Positions 1 to 8,866 of a DNA stretch of 64,000 nt are shown one piece after another (the first letter of the stretch is position 1; each line of letters starts with the position of its first letter). Under the pieces are notes generated by a model. It saw only the letters and a list, made by a program, of their open reading frames with translations. It searched no databases and had not been told where the DNA came from. The stretch spans positions 1 to 64,000 of the forward strand of contig NZ_WNKG01000003.1 in assembly GCF_010119245.1 (NCBI RefSeq), in the 5' to 3' direction. Origin of the DNA: Cyclobacterium salsum. GTDB lineage: Bacteria > Bacteroidota > Bacteroidia > Cytophagales > Cyclobacteriaceae. Both the position numbers and the translations under genes were made by a program.

Positions 1-56
1 AAGGATATAGTTTCATCCTACGTGGTCAAATTTTATTGGATTTTCCAAGAAGCCCT

Positions 57-302
57 TTGTAATCCCCCTAACGTATCCGCATTCCCCGAAACGATTCCGT
101 ACCCAGGATTGCAAATCCTGTTCATCTGTGGCTCGACATTGCAAATGTCGAACAGCACCGCTCCGCGTGATTTTCAATCACGTGGTACAGATAAAAGGGG
201 ATTTGTAATCCCCCTAACGTATCCGCATTCCCCGAAACGATTCCGTACCCAGGATTGCAAATCTTGCTCATCTGTGGCTCGACATTGCAACTGTCGAACA
301 GC
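57..302. repeat. Tandem 146-bp repeat built from short palindromes
   Basis: Positions 57-156 and 203-302 are direct copies of a 100-bp unit with three mismatches and a 146-bp period. Within and between the copies lie several 15-17-bp imperfect palindromes sharing an ATTTG(C/T)AAT-like centre but with different arms: GGGGATTTGTAATCCCC, AGGATTGCAAATCCT, CGACATTGCAAATGTCG and CGTGATTTTCAATCACG. This layout resembles REP-type palindrome clusters. No transposase is seen nearby, and the array may continue upstream of the window. Open frames across it look spurious. Confidence 0.75.
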
Positions 303-324
303 GAATCCGTTAAAAGACATCCTC

Positions 325-1245
325 TCAAGGCTTATTGGGGTCTACCGGCAAGCCATGCTTTTTGAAGAAAGTAGCCGGCTCCTCCGGAATTTCTACCGTT
401 TGGTCGTAGGTTCTGCCGGTTTTTTCGAACAGCTCCCTTCTTCCTTTGATATCATCCACCAGCTCCATGTAGGCAATCTGCCCGACCCTGACAGCCACCC
501 TGCGGGGAACGACTACCACCCCATCCGAATCGGCCACGATTACATCTCCCGGGTAGACCGTACATCCGCCCACCACCACGGGCCTTTGTACGTCGATCAC
601 TTCATTTCTTCCGATACGTTCCCCTCTTCCCCTTTTGGTATAATCGGTGTATACCGGATTTTTTTGACGGATGATTTCATCAATGTCCCTGACACCACCA
701 GCAGAGACCAGCCCAACCGCTCCTTTCTCCTGCCAGTCCATGATGTTTTTAGAGCCGGTTGATCCGGTGTCATTATCATCTCTGTTGTCCATCACCACTA
801 CCGATCCTTCTTTGATGAATTCTCCAAAAGGCTCGGTAGATAGTTGGGAGTACCACATGCCCCGCCATTGGCGGTAAACCTCATAATTTTCAGGTTGGGT
901 TAGGTCTGCTCCGGGATGCATGGGCCTGTTGGTCGGGCCATAGCGGACGGTAACGGCTATTCCGGAAAAGCGGTGTTCCATGGTTTCCACATCCCGCCAC
1001 AAGGGGGCAATACTAGGATCCATCACTCCCACATCCATATAGCCCACCGTGACCAGGCCATCGACTACGTCCGTGACCCGGGCTCCTTTGTATAATTCGA
1101 GCAGCACCTCGTCCGATACATCGGCAGCTTCCTGAGCGTAAGCTGAAGTACCAAAATCAAGATTTACGGCTAACAATAGTACCATTAAGAATGGTATAGA
1201 TTTGATAGGGAGAAATACCTGGAATGGAAAGGGTGAAAATTTCAT
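325..1245 (-). CDS. Exported RraA-family protein (HMG/CHA aldolase-like fold)
   Basis: 306 aa. The N-terminus (about residues 1-37, ending AYA before Q) is a clear Sec signal peptide. The rest matches the RraA / 4-hydroxy-4-methyl-2-oxoglutarate aldolase-like family: a TDVVDGL segment near residue 58, WQEKGAVGLV near 171, the GGVRD motif at about 183-187 (the Arg-Asp that in aldolase members binds substrate and metal), and a PGDVIVADSDGVVVVP strand. RraA proteins are normally cytoplasmic, either RNase E regulators or class II aldolases, so an exported member probably acts on a small oxo-acid or similar substrate in the periplasm; this is inference. It is a monocistronic minus-strand gene with fabG 45 bp upstream on the same strand. 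Family is confident, substrate unknown. Confidence 0.8.
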   Translation of the reverse strand: MKFSPFPFQVFLPIKSIPFLMVLLLAVNLDFGTSAYAQEAADVSDEVLLELYKGARVTDVVDGLVTVGYMDVGVMDPSIAPLWRDVETMEHRFSGIAVTVRYGPTNRPMHPGADLTQPENYEVYRQWRGMWYSQLSTEPFGEFIKEGSVVVMDNRDDNDTGSTGSKNIMDWQEKGAVGLVSAGGVRDIDEIIRQKNPVYTDYTKRGRGERIGRNEVIDVQRPVVVGGCTVYPGDVIVADSDGVVVVPRRVAVRVGQIAYMELVDDIKGRRELFEKTGRTYDQTVEIPEEPATFFKKHGLPVDPNKP

Positions 1246-1289
1246 GGTTATTTTGAGTTTAATCGTTATTAACGAGCGTTAGGGTGCCA

Positions 1290-2036
1290 TCAGGTAAGCA
1301 TGGCACCGTTGACCTGAAGGGTCTGTCCGGAAATGTACTTGCTCATATCCGAGCCCAGGAAGATACAGGCATCTGCGACTTCTTCCGGCTTTCCGCCTCG
1401 TTTCATAGGTATGGCATCCCGCCAGCTCTGAACGGTTTTTTCGTCCAATACCTCCGTCATTTCCGTTTCAATAAAACCGGGGGCAATTGCATTGCAACGG
1501 ATATTTCGCGATCCCAGCTCCAGGGCTACCGACTTGCTAAATCCGATGATTCCGGCCTTGGAAGCGGCATAATTGGCCTGCCCGGCGTTGCCTTTGATGC
1601 CCACCACCGAAGTGATGTTGATAATGGAGCCGGATTTGGCCTTCATCATGGTGCGGGTAGCAGCTTTTACGGTATTGAAGCAAGACTTCAGGTTGACGTT
1701 GATGACCTCATCCCAGTTTTCTTCGCTCATGCGCATCAGCAGGTTATCCCGTGTGATTCCAGCGTTATTGACCAGAATATCCAGTCCACCAAATTCGGAA
1801 ACGACATCGGCAATAAGTTGCTCTGCTGCCTGAAAATCAGAAGCATCGGAGCGAAACCCCTTGGCCTTGATCCCGTAGGTTGCCAGTTCCTTTTCCAGTG
1901 CTTCTCCTTTTTCCACGCTGGACAAAAAAGTAAAGGCCACGTCTGCTCCTTCTTCGGCGAAGCGAATGGCAATGGCCCTTCCAATGCCTTTGGAAGCCCC
2001 GGTTACCAGGGCTTTTTTTCCTGTAAGTAATCCCAT
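1290..2036 (-). CDS. fabG: 3-oxoacyl-[acyl-carrier-protein] reductase FabG
   Basis: 248 aa, the usual length. Short-chain dehydrogenase catalysing NADPH-dependent reduction of 3-oxoacyl-ACP in fatty-acid elongation (FAS II, cytoplasm). It has the Rossmann motif TGASKGIG at about residues 12-19, NNAG at about 90-93, and the catalytic residues Ser143, Tyr156 and Lys160 in the YAASK motif. The C-terminal ISGQTLQVNGAM is typical of FabG. I chose the ATG at 2034-2036 rather than the TTG two codons upstream because MGLLTGKKALVTG is the standard FabG start. It is divergent from lpdA with about 215 bp between them. No other fatty-acid gene lies nearby, so a paralogous SDR role is possible, but the whole motif set fits FabG. 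Confidence 0.9.
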   Translation of the reverse strand: MGLLTGKKALVTGASKGIGRAIAIRFAEEGADVAFTFLSSVEKGEALEKELATYGIKAKGFRSDASDFQAAEQLIADVVSEFGGLDILVNNAGITRDNLLMRMSEENWDEVINVNLKSCFNTVKAATRTMMKAKSGSIINITSVVGIKGNAGQANYAASKAGIIGFSKSVALELGSRNIRCNAIAPGFIETEMTEVLDEKTVQSWRDAIPMKRGGKPEEVADACIFLGSDMSKYISGQTLQVNGAMLT

Positions 2037-2212
2037 ATTCAAAATTTTTATGTTTTTTCTTTTTCAAAAATAGGTATTTATTCCAAAACATCGGAAAACA
2101 GCTCCCAAATAATGCTTTTGCCTTCTTTGGCTTTTTTGTTCTGTTCTATCTTATCATTGCGTTTCTGTCGGCTTTGATTATCAAAACCAAATTTTTTTCT
2201 GAACATTATTAT

Positions 2213-2222
2213 TATAAATTTG
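2213..2222 (+). promoter_or_regulatory. Candidate Bacteroidota -7 element for lpdA
   Basis: TAAATTTG at 2215-2222 matches the Bacteroidota -7 consensus TAnnTTTG and lies 32 bp before the lpdA ATG. No convincing TTTG at the -33 position is visible, so this is a partial match only. Confidence 0.35.
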
Positions 2223-2253
2223 CATAGCAAAAAAGAAAACAAAATCGAATCAT

Positions 2254-3651
2254 ATGTCTTCAACAAAATTTGATGTCATCGTATTGGGCACCGGCCCAGG
2301 AGGTTATGTAGCAGCAATCCGGGCCTCACAACTGGGGCTTAAAGTGGCCGTGGTGGAAGCAGAGGAACTCGGAGGAATTTGCCTCAATTGGGGTTGTATC
2401 CCTACCAAAGCCCTGATCAAGAGTGCCCAGGTATTTGAATACATCAACCATGCGGCCGATTATGGGATCTCTGTAGACAAGGCCAGTGTCAATTTTGAAG
2501 ACATGATCAAAAGAAGCCGCGACGTCGCCAATGGTATGAGCAAAGGCGTGCAGTTTTTGATGAAGAAAAATAAAATCGAGCAGCTTTTGGGGTGGGGAAA
2601 AGTGAAACCCGGAAAAAAGGTTGAAGTAGAAGACAAAGACGGAAAGAAAACAGAATACAGCGCAGACCACATCATCGTTGCTACCGGTGGTAGGTCCAAG
2701 GAATTGCCGGCACTGAAGATCGACAATAAGAAGATTGTGGGTTATCGCAAAGCGATGACCCTCGACAAAATGCCCAAAAAGATGGTTGTGGTAGGATCCG
2801 GAGCCATTGGAGTGGAATTTGCCTACGTGTATCATTCCATCGGGGTGGAGGTGACCATCGTGGAATTTTTGGACCGCATCGTGCCAAACGAAGACGAGGA
2901 AGTGTCCAAAGCACTGGAAAAAATATACAAGAAAAAGGGCATTGAAATCATGACCAGTGCCGAAGTGACCCAGGTGGATACCAAAGGATCCGGCTGCAAG
3001 GTGACCGTCAAAACCAAAGAAGGAGAAGAAAAAATTGATTGTGACGTGGTGTTATCCGCCGTAGGCGTGGTATCCAACGTGGAAAATTGTGGTCTGGAAG
3101 ATGTTGGAATCCTGGTGGATAAGGGCAAAATCAAGGTGGACGAGTATTACAACACCAATATGCCCGGCTATTATGCGATCGGAGACGTGGTAGCCGGTCC
3201 TGCTTTGGCCCACGTGGCCTCCGCAGAAGGGATCATCTGCGTGGAAAAAATTGCCGGTCAAAATCCCCAACCCCTGGATTATAACAATATCCCCGGTTGT
3301 ACCTACTGTATTCCGGAAATTTCATCCGTAGGCTATACGGAAGCAAAGGCGAAAGAAGCCGGGTATGAACTGAAAATTGGTAAATTCCCCTTTTCAGCTT
3401 CTGGCAAAGCATCTGCTGCCGGTGCCAAAGATGGGTTCGTGAAATTGATTTTCGATGCCAAATATGGAGAGTTGCTGGGAGCCCACATGATCGGTTCCAA
3501 CGTCACCGAAATGATAGCCGAAATCGTCGCCATCCGCAAACTGGAGACCACCGGACATGAATTGATCAAAACAGTACACCCTCACCCTACGATGTCAGAG
3601 GCAGTGATGGAAGCAGCAGCGGCCGCCTATGGAGAGGTGATCCACCTGTAA
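2254..3651 (+). CDS. lpdA: Dihydrolipoyl dehydrogenase (E3)
   Basis: 465 aa, normal length. FAD flavoprotein that reoxidises dihydrolipoamide in the pyruvate and 2-oxoglutarate dehydrogenase complexes or the glycine cleavage system, passing electrons to NAD+. Visible features are the N-terminal FAD motif GTGPGGYVAA (residues 12-21), the redox disulfide in GGICLNWGCIPTK (Cys43/Cys48), the NAD-binding GSGAIGVEFAY near residue 182, the second FAD motif ending in YYAIGDV near 310, and the dimer-interface catalytic pair in HPHPTMSE (His444, Glu449). No E1/E2 genes are adjacent, so it probably serves several complexes from its own promoter. A 7-bp perfect hairpin overlaps the stop codon. Confidence 0.95.
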   Translation: MSSTKFDVIVLGTGPGGYVAAIRASQLGLKVAVVEAEELGGICLNWGCIPTKALIKSAQVFEYINHAADYGISVDKASVNFEDMIKRSRDVANGMSKGVQFLMKKNKIEQLLGWGKVKPGKKVEVEDKDGKKTEYSADHIIVATGGRSKELPALKIDNKKIVGYRKAMTLDKMPKKMVVVGSGAIGVEFAYVYHSIGVEVTIVEFLDRIVPNEDEEVSKALEKIYKKKGIEIMTSAEVTQVDTKGSGCKVTVKTKEGEEKIDCDVVLSAVGVVSNVENCGLEDVGILVDKGKIKVDEYYNTNMPGYYAIGDVVAGPALAHVASAEGIICVEKIAGQNPQPLDYNNIPGCTYCIPEISSVGYTEAKAKEAGYELKIGKFPFSASGKASAAGAKDGFVKLIFDAKYGELLGAHMIGSNVTEMIAEIVAIRKLETTGHELIKTVHPHPTMSEAVMEAAAAAYGEVIHL

Positions 3652-3660
3652 TAACAGGTG
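3643..3660 (+). terminator. Hairpin over the lpdA stop codon
   Basis: CACCTGT-AATA-ACAGGTG forms a perfect 7-bp stem around the TAA stop. There is no T-run after it, so it may protect the 3' end or pause transcription rather than act as a classical terminator. Confidence 0.35.
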
Positions 3661-3710
3661 TAATGCTGGAATTCAAGAAAGATTAACTACCACCTACGGA
3701 AAACGTTTTT

Positions 3711-4244
3711 TTGGAAGAACAGGATTTAATAAAGGGGTTACAGGTCAGTGACCGACAGGTGCAGGAATATTTATACGAGAAATATTCCAGAGCACTGTAT
3801 GGCATCATCCGTCGGATTATTTTCGACCAGGAGCTGGCCGAGGAGGTGTTTCACGATGCCTTTCTCAAAATCACCAAAAAGATCGGTTCTTATGACGAAT
3901 CCAAAGGACGCTTGTATACCTGGATGGCCAATATCTGTCGTAATGCAGCCATAGATAAAACCCGGTCCAAAGAATTTTCAAAAAGTAGTAAGACCAATAC
4001 CATCGATGATTACGTATATGGAATGGAAAGTGAATCCGGAACGGCAGCAACCGTCGATGGAATCGGGGTCAGAGAACTTATGGAAGATTTGAATGAAGAG
4101 CAGCGGCTGGTTATGGAGTGCATTTACTTTAAGGGATATACGCATACGGAAGTGGCAGAAGCGCATGCCATTCCCCTGGGAACGGTAAAATCCCGGGTTC
4201 GCTCGGCCCTACAGGTATTAAAAAAGAAAGCTGATAAAATCTAG
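3711..4244 (+). CDS. ECF RNA polymerase sigma factor (SigK-like)
   Basis: 177 aa. Region 2 spans about residues 20-90: YEKYSRALYGII, then ELAEEVFHDAFLKI for core binding, then the SYDESKGRLYTWM segment. Region 4 spans about 115-172 and has a helix-turn-helix in YTHTEVAEAHAIPLGTVKSRVRSAL. The only in-frame start is a TTG at 3711; an in-frame TAA lies at 3684 with no ATG between. The gene overlaps the following anti-sigma gene by one base (TAGTG), so the pair should be translationally coupled. The SigK/RskA type commonly responds to envelope or oxidative stress; the exact signal here is unknown. It is distinct from the FecI-like sigma factors at 41.7 and 57.2 kb. Confidence 0.9.
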   Translation: MEEQDLIKGLQVSDRQVQEYLYEKYSRALYGIIRRIIFDQELAEEVFHDAFLKITKKIGSYDESKGRLYTWMANICRNAAIDKTRSKEFSKSSKTNTIDDYVYGMESESGTAATVDGIGVRELMEDLNEEQRLVMECIYFKGYTHTEVAEAHAIPLGTVKSRVRSALQVLKKKADKI

Positions 4245-5065
4245 TGGATATCCAAGCCTACATATCGTCCGGTAAATTGGAACTCTTCGTTTTGGGAGAC
4301 CTCAACGAAACAGAGCAGCAAGAGGTGTTGTCCATGGCCAAAAAATACCCCGAAATCCAAAAGGAGATAGCGGAAATTGAGGCGGCCATGTTTGCCTTCG
4401 ACCAGGCATCAGGGCCCGAGCCTTCTCCTGCGGTGAAGAATAAGATTTTTGCCAGCCTGGATGCGGAACGGGAATCCGAAGGCACTTCCGATGAGTACCT
4501 GGAGAAGGAAGTGAAGTTGTATCCCGCAGCGAATCCGTGGAAACCGTTTGCCGTGGCCGCTTCCCTGACTGCCGTAATAGCAATTGGTGCTGCGGCATAC
4601 TTTGGGTACCGCTACTATGAAGCGGAAGAGCGCGTTTTACTGGCATTGGAGCAGAACGCCTCCCTGGCCGAAAACCTCCAGCGTACAGAATTTAGATTGG
4701 ATCAGTTGGATGCGGATACCAAACAGTTACTTTCCGGTAATTTTGACCGGGTACCCATGAAAGGAGAAGGACTTCCCATGCAGGAAGATGCCCGGGTGGA
4801 TGTCTTTTGGGATAGGGAAAGCCAGGAAGTATTCCTTTCCGTAAATCAACTGGCTTCACTGGACGAGAACAGCGATTACCAACTTTGGGCCATTGGAGAA
4901 GACGGTCCCGTGGGAATTGGATTGGTCGATTCGGAGGCCAGGCTAAACCTGCAATCCATGCAGGCTGCCGGTGAAGCCCAGGCCTTTGCCATTACTATCG
5001 AGCCCAAAGGAGGCAGTGAGAGTCCTACCCTCGAAAAACTAGTGGTGCTGGGAGAGGTTTCCTGA
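4244..5065 (+). CDS. RskA-type transmembrane anti-sigma factor
   Basis: 273 aa from a GTG start that shares its G with the preceding TAG stop. The N-terminal cytosolic part (1-75) includes LELFVLGDLNETEQQEVL, typical of Bacteroidota RskA-like anti-sigma domains without an obvious zinc-binding HxxxCxxC motif. One transmembrane helix covers about residues 101-122, followed by a coiled-coil-like stretch (126-160) and a C-terminal RskA domain (about 170-273; VFWDRESQEVFLSVNQL, YQLWAIG). It should hold the upstream ECF sigma factor at the inner membrane until its periplasmic domain is cleaved or altered. A terminator follows 26 bp after the stop, so the pair is a two-gene operon. Confidence 0.88.
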   Translation: MDIQAYISSGKLELFVLGDLNETEQQEVLSMAKKYPEIQKEIAEIEAAMFAFDQASGPEPSPAVKNKIFASLDAERESEGTSDEYLEKEVKLYPAANPWKPFAVAASLTAVIAIGAAAYFGYRYYEAEERVLLALEQNASLAENLQRTEFRLDQLDADTKQLLSGNFDRVPMKGEGLPMQEDARVDVFWDRESQEVFLSVNQLASLDENSDYQLWAIGEDGPVGIGLVDSEARLNLQSMQAAGEAQAFAITIEPKGGSESPTLEKLVVLGEVS

Positions 5066-5091
5066 TCGGGTACGTAAAAATAATCGCAGAG

Positions 5092-5125
5092 ACCCCGTCG
5101 AATCTTGATGGGGTTTTTATTTTGT
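5092..5125 (+). terminator. Rho-independent terminator after the sigma/anti-sigma operon
   Basis: ACCCCGTC (5092-5099) pairs with GATGGGGT (5107-5114), an 8-bp stem with one G-T pair and a 7-nt loop, followed by TTTTATTTTG. Confidence 0.75.
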
Positions 5126-5160
5126 TTTAACTTGTGGGCAGAACCTTTTGAAACCCATCC

Positions 5161-5610
5161 ATGGAATTACAATTATCTACCCCCGGCCTGCTTTTTTCAG
5201 CCATTACCCTGCTGATGCTTGCTTATACCAACCGCTTTCTGGCCATGGCAAACCTGATTCGGGGGCTTCATAAAAAATACCTGGAAAACAGTGGACAGGA
5301 AAAGGTACTGATCGGGCAAATCAAAAACCTGAGAAAGCGACTGAACATGATCAAAAACATGCAGATTTTTGGTGTCTTAAGCTTTTTACTTTGCGTGATT
5401 TGCATGTTCCTGCTTTACCAGGAATTCATCCCTGCCGCCAATTGGGTATTTATGGGCAGCATGCTCTGCCTGCTGGTTTCGCTGGCCATTTCCCTGCTTG
5501 AACTACAAATATCCACCAACGCGTTGAACCTGGAACTGCTGGACATGGAAGATGTACTCAGTCGGCAGACGGGCTCGGGACTGGATCAATTCTTTACTAA
5601 AAAAGACTAA
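5161..5610 (+). CDS. DUF2721 family membrane protein
   Basis: 149 aa. An N-terminal hydrophobic helix (about 8-30, containing LLMLAYTNRFLAM, a DUF2721 hallmark) is followed by a basic amphipathic stretch (31-66) and two further membrane helices (about 67-87 and 93-112). The C-terminus is cytosolic and acidic. Function of the family is not established. The threonine aldolase gene starts 5 bp after the stop, so the two are probably co-transcribed, without an obvious functional link. Confidence 0.8.
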   Translation: MELQLSTPGLLFSAITLLMLAYTNRFLAMANLIRGLHKKYLENSGQEKVLIGQIKNLRKRLNMIKNMQIFGVLSFLLCVICMFLLYQEFIPAANWVFMGSMLCLLVSLAISLLELQISTNALNLELLDMEDVLSRQTGSGLDQFFTKKD

Positions 5611-5615
5611 TACGA

Positions 5616-6656
5616 ATGGATCAGGAAGATTGGGTCATAGACCTGCGAAGCGACACCCTTACCCAACCCACCCGGGAAATGAAAGAAGCCATGATGATGG
5701 CCAGTCTGGGAGACGATGTGTTTGGAGAAGACCCCACAGTCCGCCAACTGGAGGGCAAGCTGGCGGGGATTTTTGGCATGGAAGCGGGCCTGTTTTGTCC
5801 CTCCGGTACCATGACCAATCAAATTGCCATCCGGCTCCACACGCGGCCGCAAACGGAGCTGATCTGTCACAAAAATTCCCATATTTACCTGTACGAAGGC
5901 GGAGGAATCATGTCCAATAGCCATGCCTCGGTAAAATTACTGGAGGGAGAAGCAGGTAAGATAGATGCAGAAGCCATCCGGGAAGCCATCAATCCCGATG
6001 ACGATCACGCTCCGGAAACAACGCTGGTATCCCTGGAAAATACCATGAACAAAGGGGGAGGCAGCGTTTATTTTCTCGAAGAAATCCGACCCATCCGGCA
6101 ATTGTGCAAGGAAACCGGCCTAAAGCTACACCTCGACGGTGCCCGTCTGTTTAACGCCCTGATCCATTCCGGAGAGCGGGCCCATGATTGGGGTAAAATG
6201 TGCGACACCATCTCCCTATGCCTCAGCAAAGGACTGGGATGCCCGGTGGGTTCCGTCTTGTTGGGTACTCAGGCAGACATAAAAAAGGCCAGAAAAATAC
6301 GGAAAGCCATGGGTGGGGGCATGCGGCAGGCAGGGATGCTGGCGGCAGCGGGTATCTACGCCCTGGATCATCACGTGGCCCGGCTGGAGGATGACCACGA
6401 ACGTGCCCGGGCAGTGGGGGAGATCCTGGGTAAAATTCCCAATGTGGTAGAGATTCTACCTGTGCGTACCAATATCGTTATTGCCCGCTTGGAGAAAGTA
6501 AGTCCGGAGTCTTTCCTGGACCAACTGGCCGAAAAAAATATCCAGGCAGTGAAATTTGGAAAAGACCAAATCCGAATGGTCACGCATCTGGACATAGAAG
6601 ACCGGCACCTGCAAGCACTGGAAAAGCGGCTTTCAACCTGGAAAACCAGGATATGA
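5616..6656 (+). CDS. ltaE: Low-specificity L-threonine aldolase
   Basis: 346 aa. PLP-dependent fold-type I enzyme cleaving L-threonine or L-allo-threonine to glycine and acetaldehyde. Visible are the N-terminal DLRSDTLTQPT (9-19), GDDVFGEDPTV (32-42), the CPSGTMTNQIA cofactor segment (61-71), HLDGAR (172-177, the Asp that contacts the PLP ring nitrogen), and the Schiff-base lysine in LSKGLGCPVGS (Lys205). Length and motif order fit the LtaE/GntG family. It lies directly downstream of the DUF2721 gene. rarA follows after about 107 bp. Confidence 0.93.
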   Translation: MDQEDWVIDLRSDTLTQPTREMKEAMMMASLGDDVFGEDPTVRQLEGKLAGIFGMEAGLFCPSGTMTNQIAIRLHTRPQTELICHKNSHIYLYEGGGIMSNSHASVKLLEGEAGKIDAEAIREAINPDDDHAPETTLVSLENTMNKGGGSVYFLEEIRPIRQLCKETGLKLHLDGARLFNALIHSGERAHDWGKMCDTISLCLSKGLGCPVGSVLLGTQADIKKARKIRKAMGGGMRQAGMLAAAGIYALDHHVARLEDDHERARAVGEILGKIPNVVEILPVRTNIVIARLEKVSPESFLDQLAEKNIQAVKFGKDQIRMVTHLDIEDRHLQALEKRLSTWKTRI

Positions 6657-6763
6657 TTTTCATTTAGGCCACTTCTTTACCGATAGGCAAAAGTCAGGTT
6701 GCCAAAAAATGGTATTTCCCGGATCGGGCATGCCTTTTGATCAATTCTATTAATAAAGAAAAC

Positions 6764-8026
6764 ATGGACCAAACCCCATTGGCGGAGCGAATGCGGCCAA
6801 CAAGGCTGGAAGAACTGATTGGACAGGAACACCTATCCAAACCCGGAACCTTTCTTTTCAACGCCATTCGTTCCGGTGCTGTACCTTCCCTGATTTTATG
6901 GGGCCCTCCCGGAGTAGGAAAGACCACCATCGCCAACATTATTGCCAACGAAGTAAAGGCCCCTTTCTATACGTTAAGTGCCATCAGTTCCGGCGTCAAA
7001 GACATCCGGGAAGTCATCCAGAAAGCCCGGTTTCAGCAAGGAGTGGTCCTTTTTATTGATGAAATCCATCGGTTCAATAAGTCCCAGCAGGATGCCTTAC
7101 TGGGGGCGGTGGAAAAAGGAATCATTCGACTGATAGGTGCTACCACCGAAAATCCTTCTTTTGAAGTGAATGCTGCCTTGCTGTCCCGATGCCAGATTTT
7201 CACCTTAAATCCACTGGGCAGGGAAGAACTGGAAGCCATGATGCGGCAGGCCCTGGAAAAGGATGCGGTGTTGAAAAAAGTTACCGTCGAGTTAAAAGAA
7301 ACCGATGCCTTGTTGCGGATTTCCGGAGGGGATGGCAGAAAGCTGCTCAACCTGCTGGAAATTGTCATCGACAGCTTCCAGGGTGAAAAGGTTGTCATTG
7401 AAAACGAAGGGGTCATGAAGGTTGCCCAGCAGAAGGTAGCCTTGTACGATAAATCCGGCGAGCAGCATTACGATATTATTTCGGCTTTTATCAAGTCCAT
7501 TCGGGGCTCGGACCCCAATGCGGCTGTTTATTGGCTGGCCCGGATGATTGAAGGAGGGGAGGACGTAAAATTCATTGCACGCAGGCTTTTAATCCTTGCC
7601 TCCGAGGATATTGGAAATGCCAATCCCAATGCCCTCTTGCTGGCAACTAACTGCTTCCAGGCCGTCAATGTCATCGGTTACCCCGAATCCCGGATCATTC
7701 TGTCTCAATGCGTGACCTACCTGGCTTCCTCGCCGAAAAGCAATGCCAGTTATATGGCCATCAATCAGGCACAGGCCCTGGTCCGACAGGAAGGGGACTT
7801 GCCGGTGCCCCTGCACCTGCGAAATGCACCGACCAAATTGATGAAAGATCTTGACTACGGAAAATCTTACCGCTATGCCCATGATTTTGAAAATAATTTT
7901 GTAATGCAGGAATTCTTGCCGGATAAAATTGCGCATACCAAACTCTACGATCCCGGCAACAATCCCCGGGAAAATGAATTGAGGAAGCAGCTTCAAAAGT
8001 TGTGGGGAAAGAAATACGGATACTAG
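6764..8026 (+). CDS. rarA: Replication-associated recombination protein A (RarA/MgsA)
   Basis: 420 aa. AAA+ ATPase of the clamp-loader clade that acts at stalled replication forks. It has Walker A GPPGVGKTT (about residues 47-55), Walker B LFIDEIHRF (about 98-106), sensor I GATTENPSF and an arginine-finger segment in LLSRCQIF. The C-terminal RarA tetramerisation region contains SAFIKSIRGSDPNAAVYWLARM and LPVPLHLRNAPT. I chose the ATG at 6764 because MDQTPLAERMRPTRLEELIGQEHL aligns with RarA N-termini; the frame also has a TTG nine codons upstream that looks unused. Confidence 0.95.
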   Translation: MDQTPLAERMRPTRLEELIGQEHLSKPGTFLFNAIRSGAVPSLILWGPPGVGKTTIANIIANEVKAPFYTLSAISSGVKDIREVIQKARFQQGVVLFIDEIHRFNKSQQDALLGAVEKGIIRLIGATTENPSFEVNAALLSRCQIFTLNPLGREELEAMMRQALEKDAVLKKVTVELKETDALLRISGGDGRKLLNLLEIVIDSFQGEKVVIENEGVMKVAQQKVALYDKSGEQHYDIISAFIKSIRGSDPNAAVYWLARMIEGGEDVKFIARRLLILASEDIGNANPNALLLATNCFQAVNVIGYPESRIILSQCVTYLASSPKSNASYMAINQAQALVRQEGDLPVPLHLRNAPTKLMKDLDYGKSYRYAHDFENNFVMQEFLPDKIAHTKLYDPGNNPRENELRKQLQKLWGKKYGY

Positions 8027-8498
8027 TTTTCCCGGCGGTCCCTTTTCAGGTTACCCCCAATCGATACCAATTAGTAGAAGGGGATAAGGCTGTTCGTAGT
8101 TCATTAAACGCCCTTACAGTAAATGGTTCTTTTTTTAAACCATTTAAGGCATATAAGTTTTTATAAGCCTACTAACCTAAGTTCGATCTATTTTCCGTAA
8201 AAAACTTTCTATATCGTCACTGCGAACCCTTTTAGCTGGGTGGTGAGGTGGAAAAGGGTGTGGCAGTCTGGTTAAGCTGGAGGTTACCACGGCTTTCTCG
8301 ACCCAAACATAAGGCTTGAAATGACGATTTTTTGGCAATTTCCCACCCCGATCTCGGGTTTAAAAGTTTTGTCTTTTGTCATTGCAAATGGCCTTTTGAG
8401 GAATGGGTTACTCAACTAGTGTAGATTCTCAAATAAAAGGGTTTAGCTGATACTACACCTAGCGGGCTCTCCTCTGTCAATCTGGGATCGACCGTACT
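8027..8498. other. Non-coding spacer after rarA, including a decayed dispersed repeat
   Basis: No credible gene on either strand. Positions 8215-8326 run from CGTCACTGCGA to ATGACG and contain GTGGCAGTCTG, the layout of the CGTCATTGCGAG...GGCAATCTG...ATGACG dispersed elements seen better preserved at 17.5 and 42.6-43.0 kb. I read it as an old diverged copy. Confidence 0.4.
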
Positions 8499-8866
8499 AC
8501 CCAATTTCCAGAAGCGTTATTCTTGGGTGGCATGCCATTCATGTTCAACCCCTTCCGGGGTTGGAGGTGTTTGGTAGTGCATGAGCCGTGGGTTGCACCC
8601 ACGGTTAGTGTTGTTCAGGCCCTTCAGGCCTGGCTTTTCTGAGAGAATCATCAACAGTCTAAATTGGCACCTATAGAAATTTTTCCCCATTAGCCCAATC
8701 ACATTTTAGTGAGGTCCCATATAACTCCCCAGGAAATAAGCTCCTATTCGACTCCGAAGCCTGTAGGGCTTCAACAATAATAACCCCAGGCGAAACCCGG
8801 GGTTTACGTGCCGATAGATTCTTCCAGCAACCCCGGAAGTGGGTTGAATATTTTTTCCAAAAAAGC
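8499..8866. repeat. Palindrome-cluster repeat, copy 1
   Basis: About 368 bp aligned to 11169-11533 in direct orientation. It contains successive short palindromes with different stems: CAACCCCTTCCGGGGTTG, CCGTGGGTTGCACCCACGG, CAGGCCCTTCAGGCCTG, GAAGCCTGTAGGGCTTC, CCCCAGGCGAAACCCGGGG and AACCCCGGAAGTGGGTT. This looks like a compound REP/BIME-like element; the open frames over it on the minus strand are not genes. Confidence 0.8.

Noticed and set aside
22-762. Long plus-strand open frame across the first repeats and the RraA gene
   Set aside because: It runs over two palindrome repeats and antisense to a well-supported gene, and its translation shows no domain.
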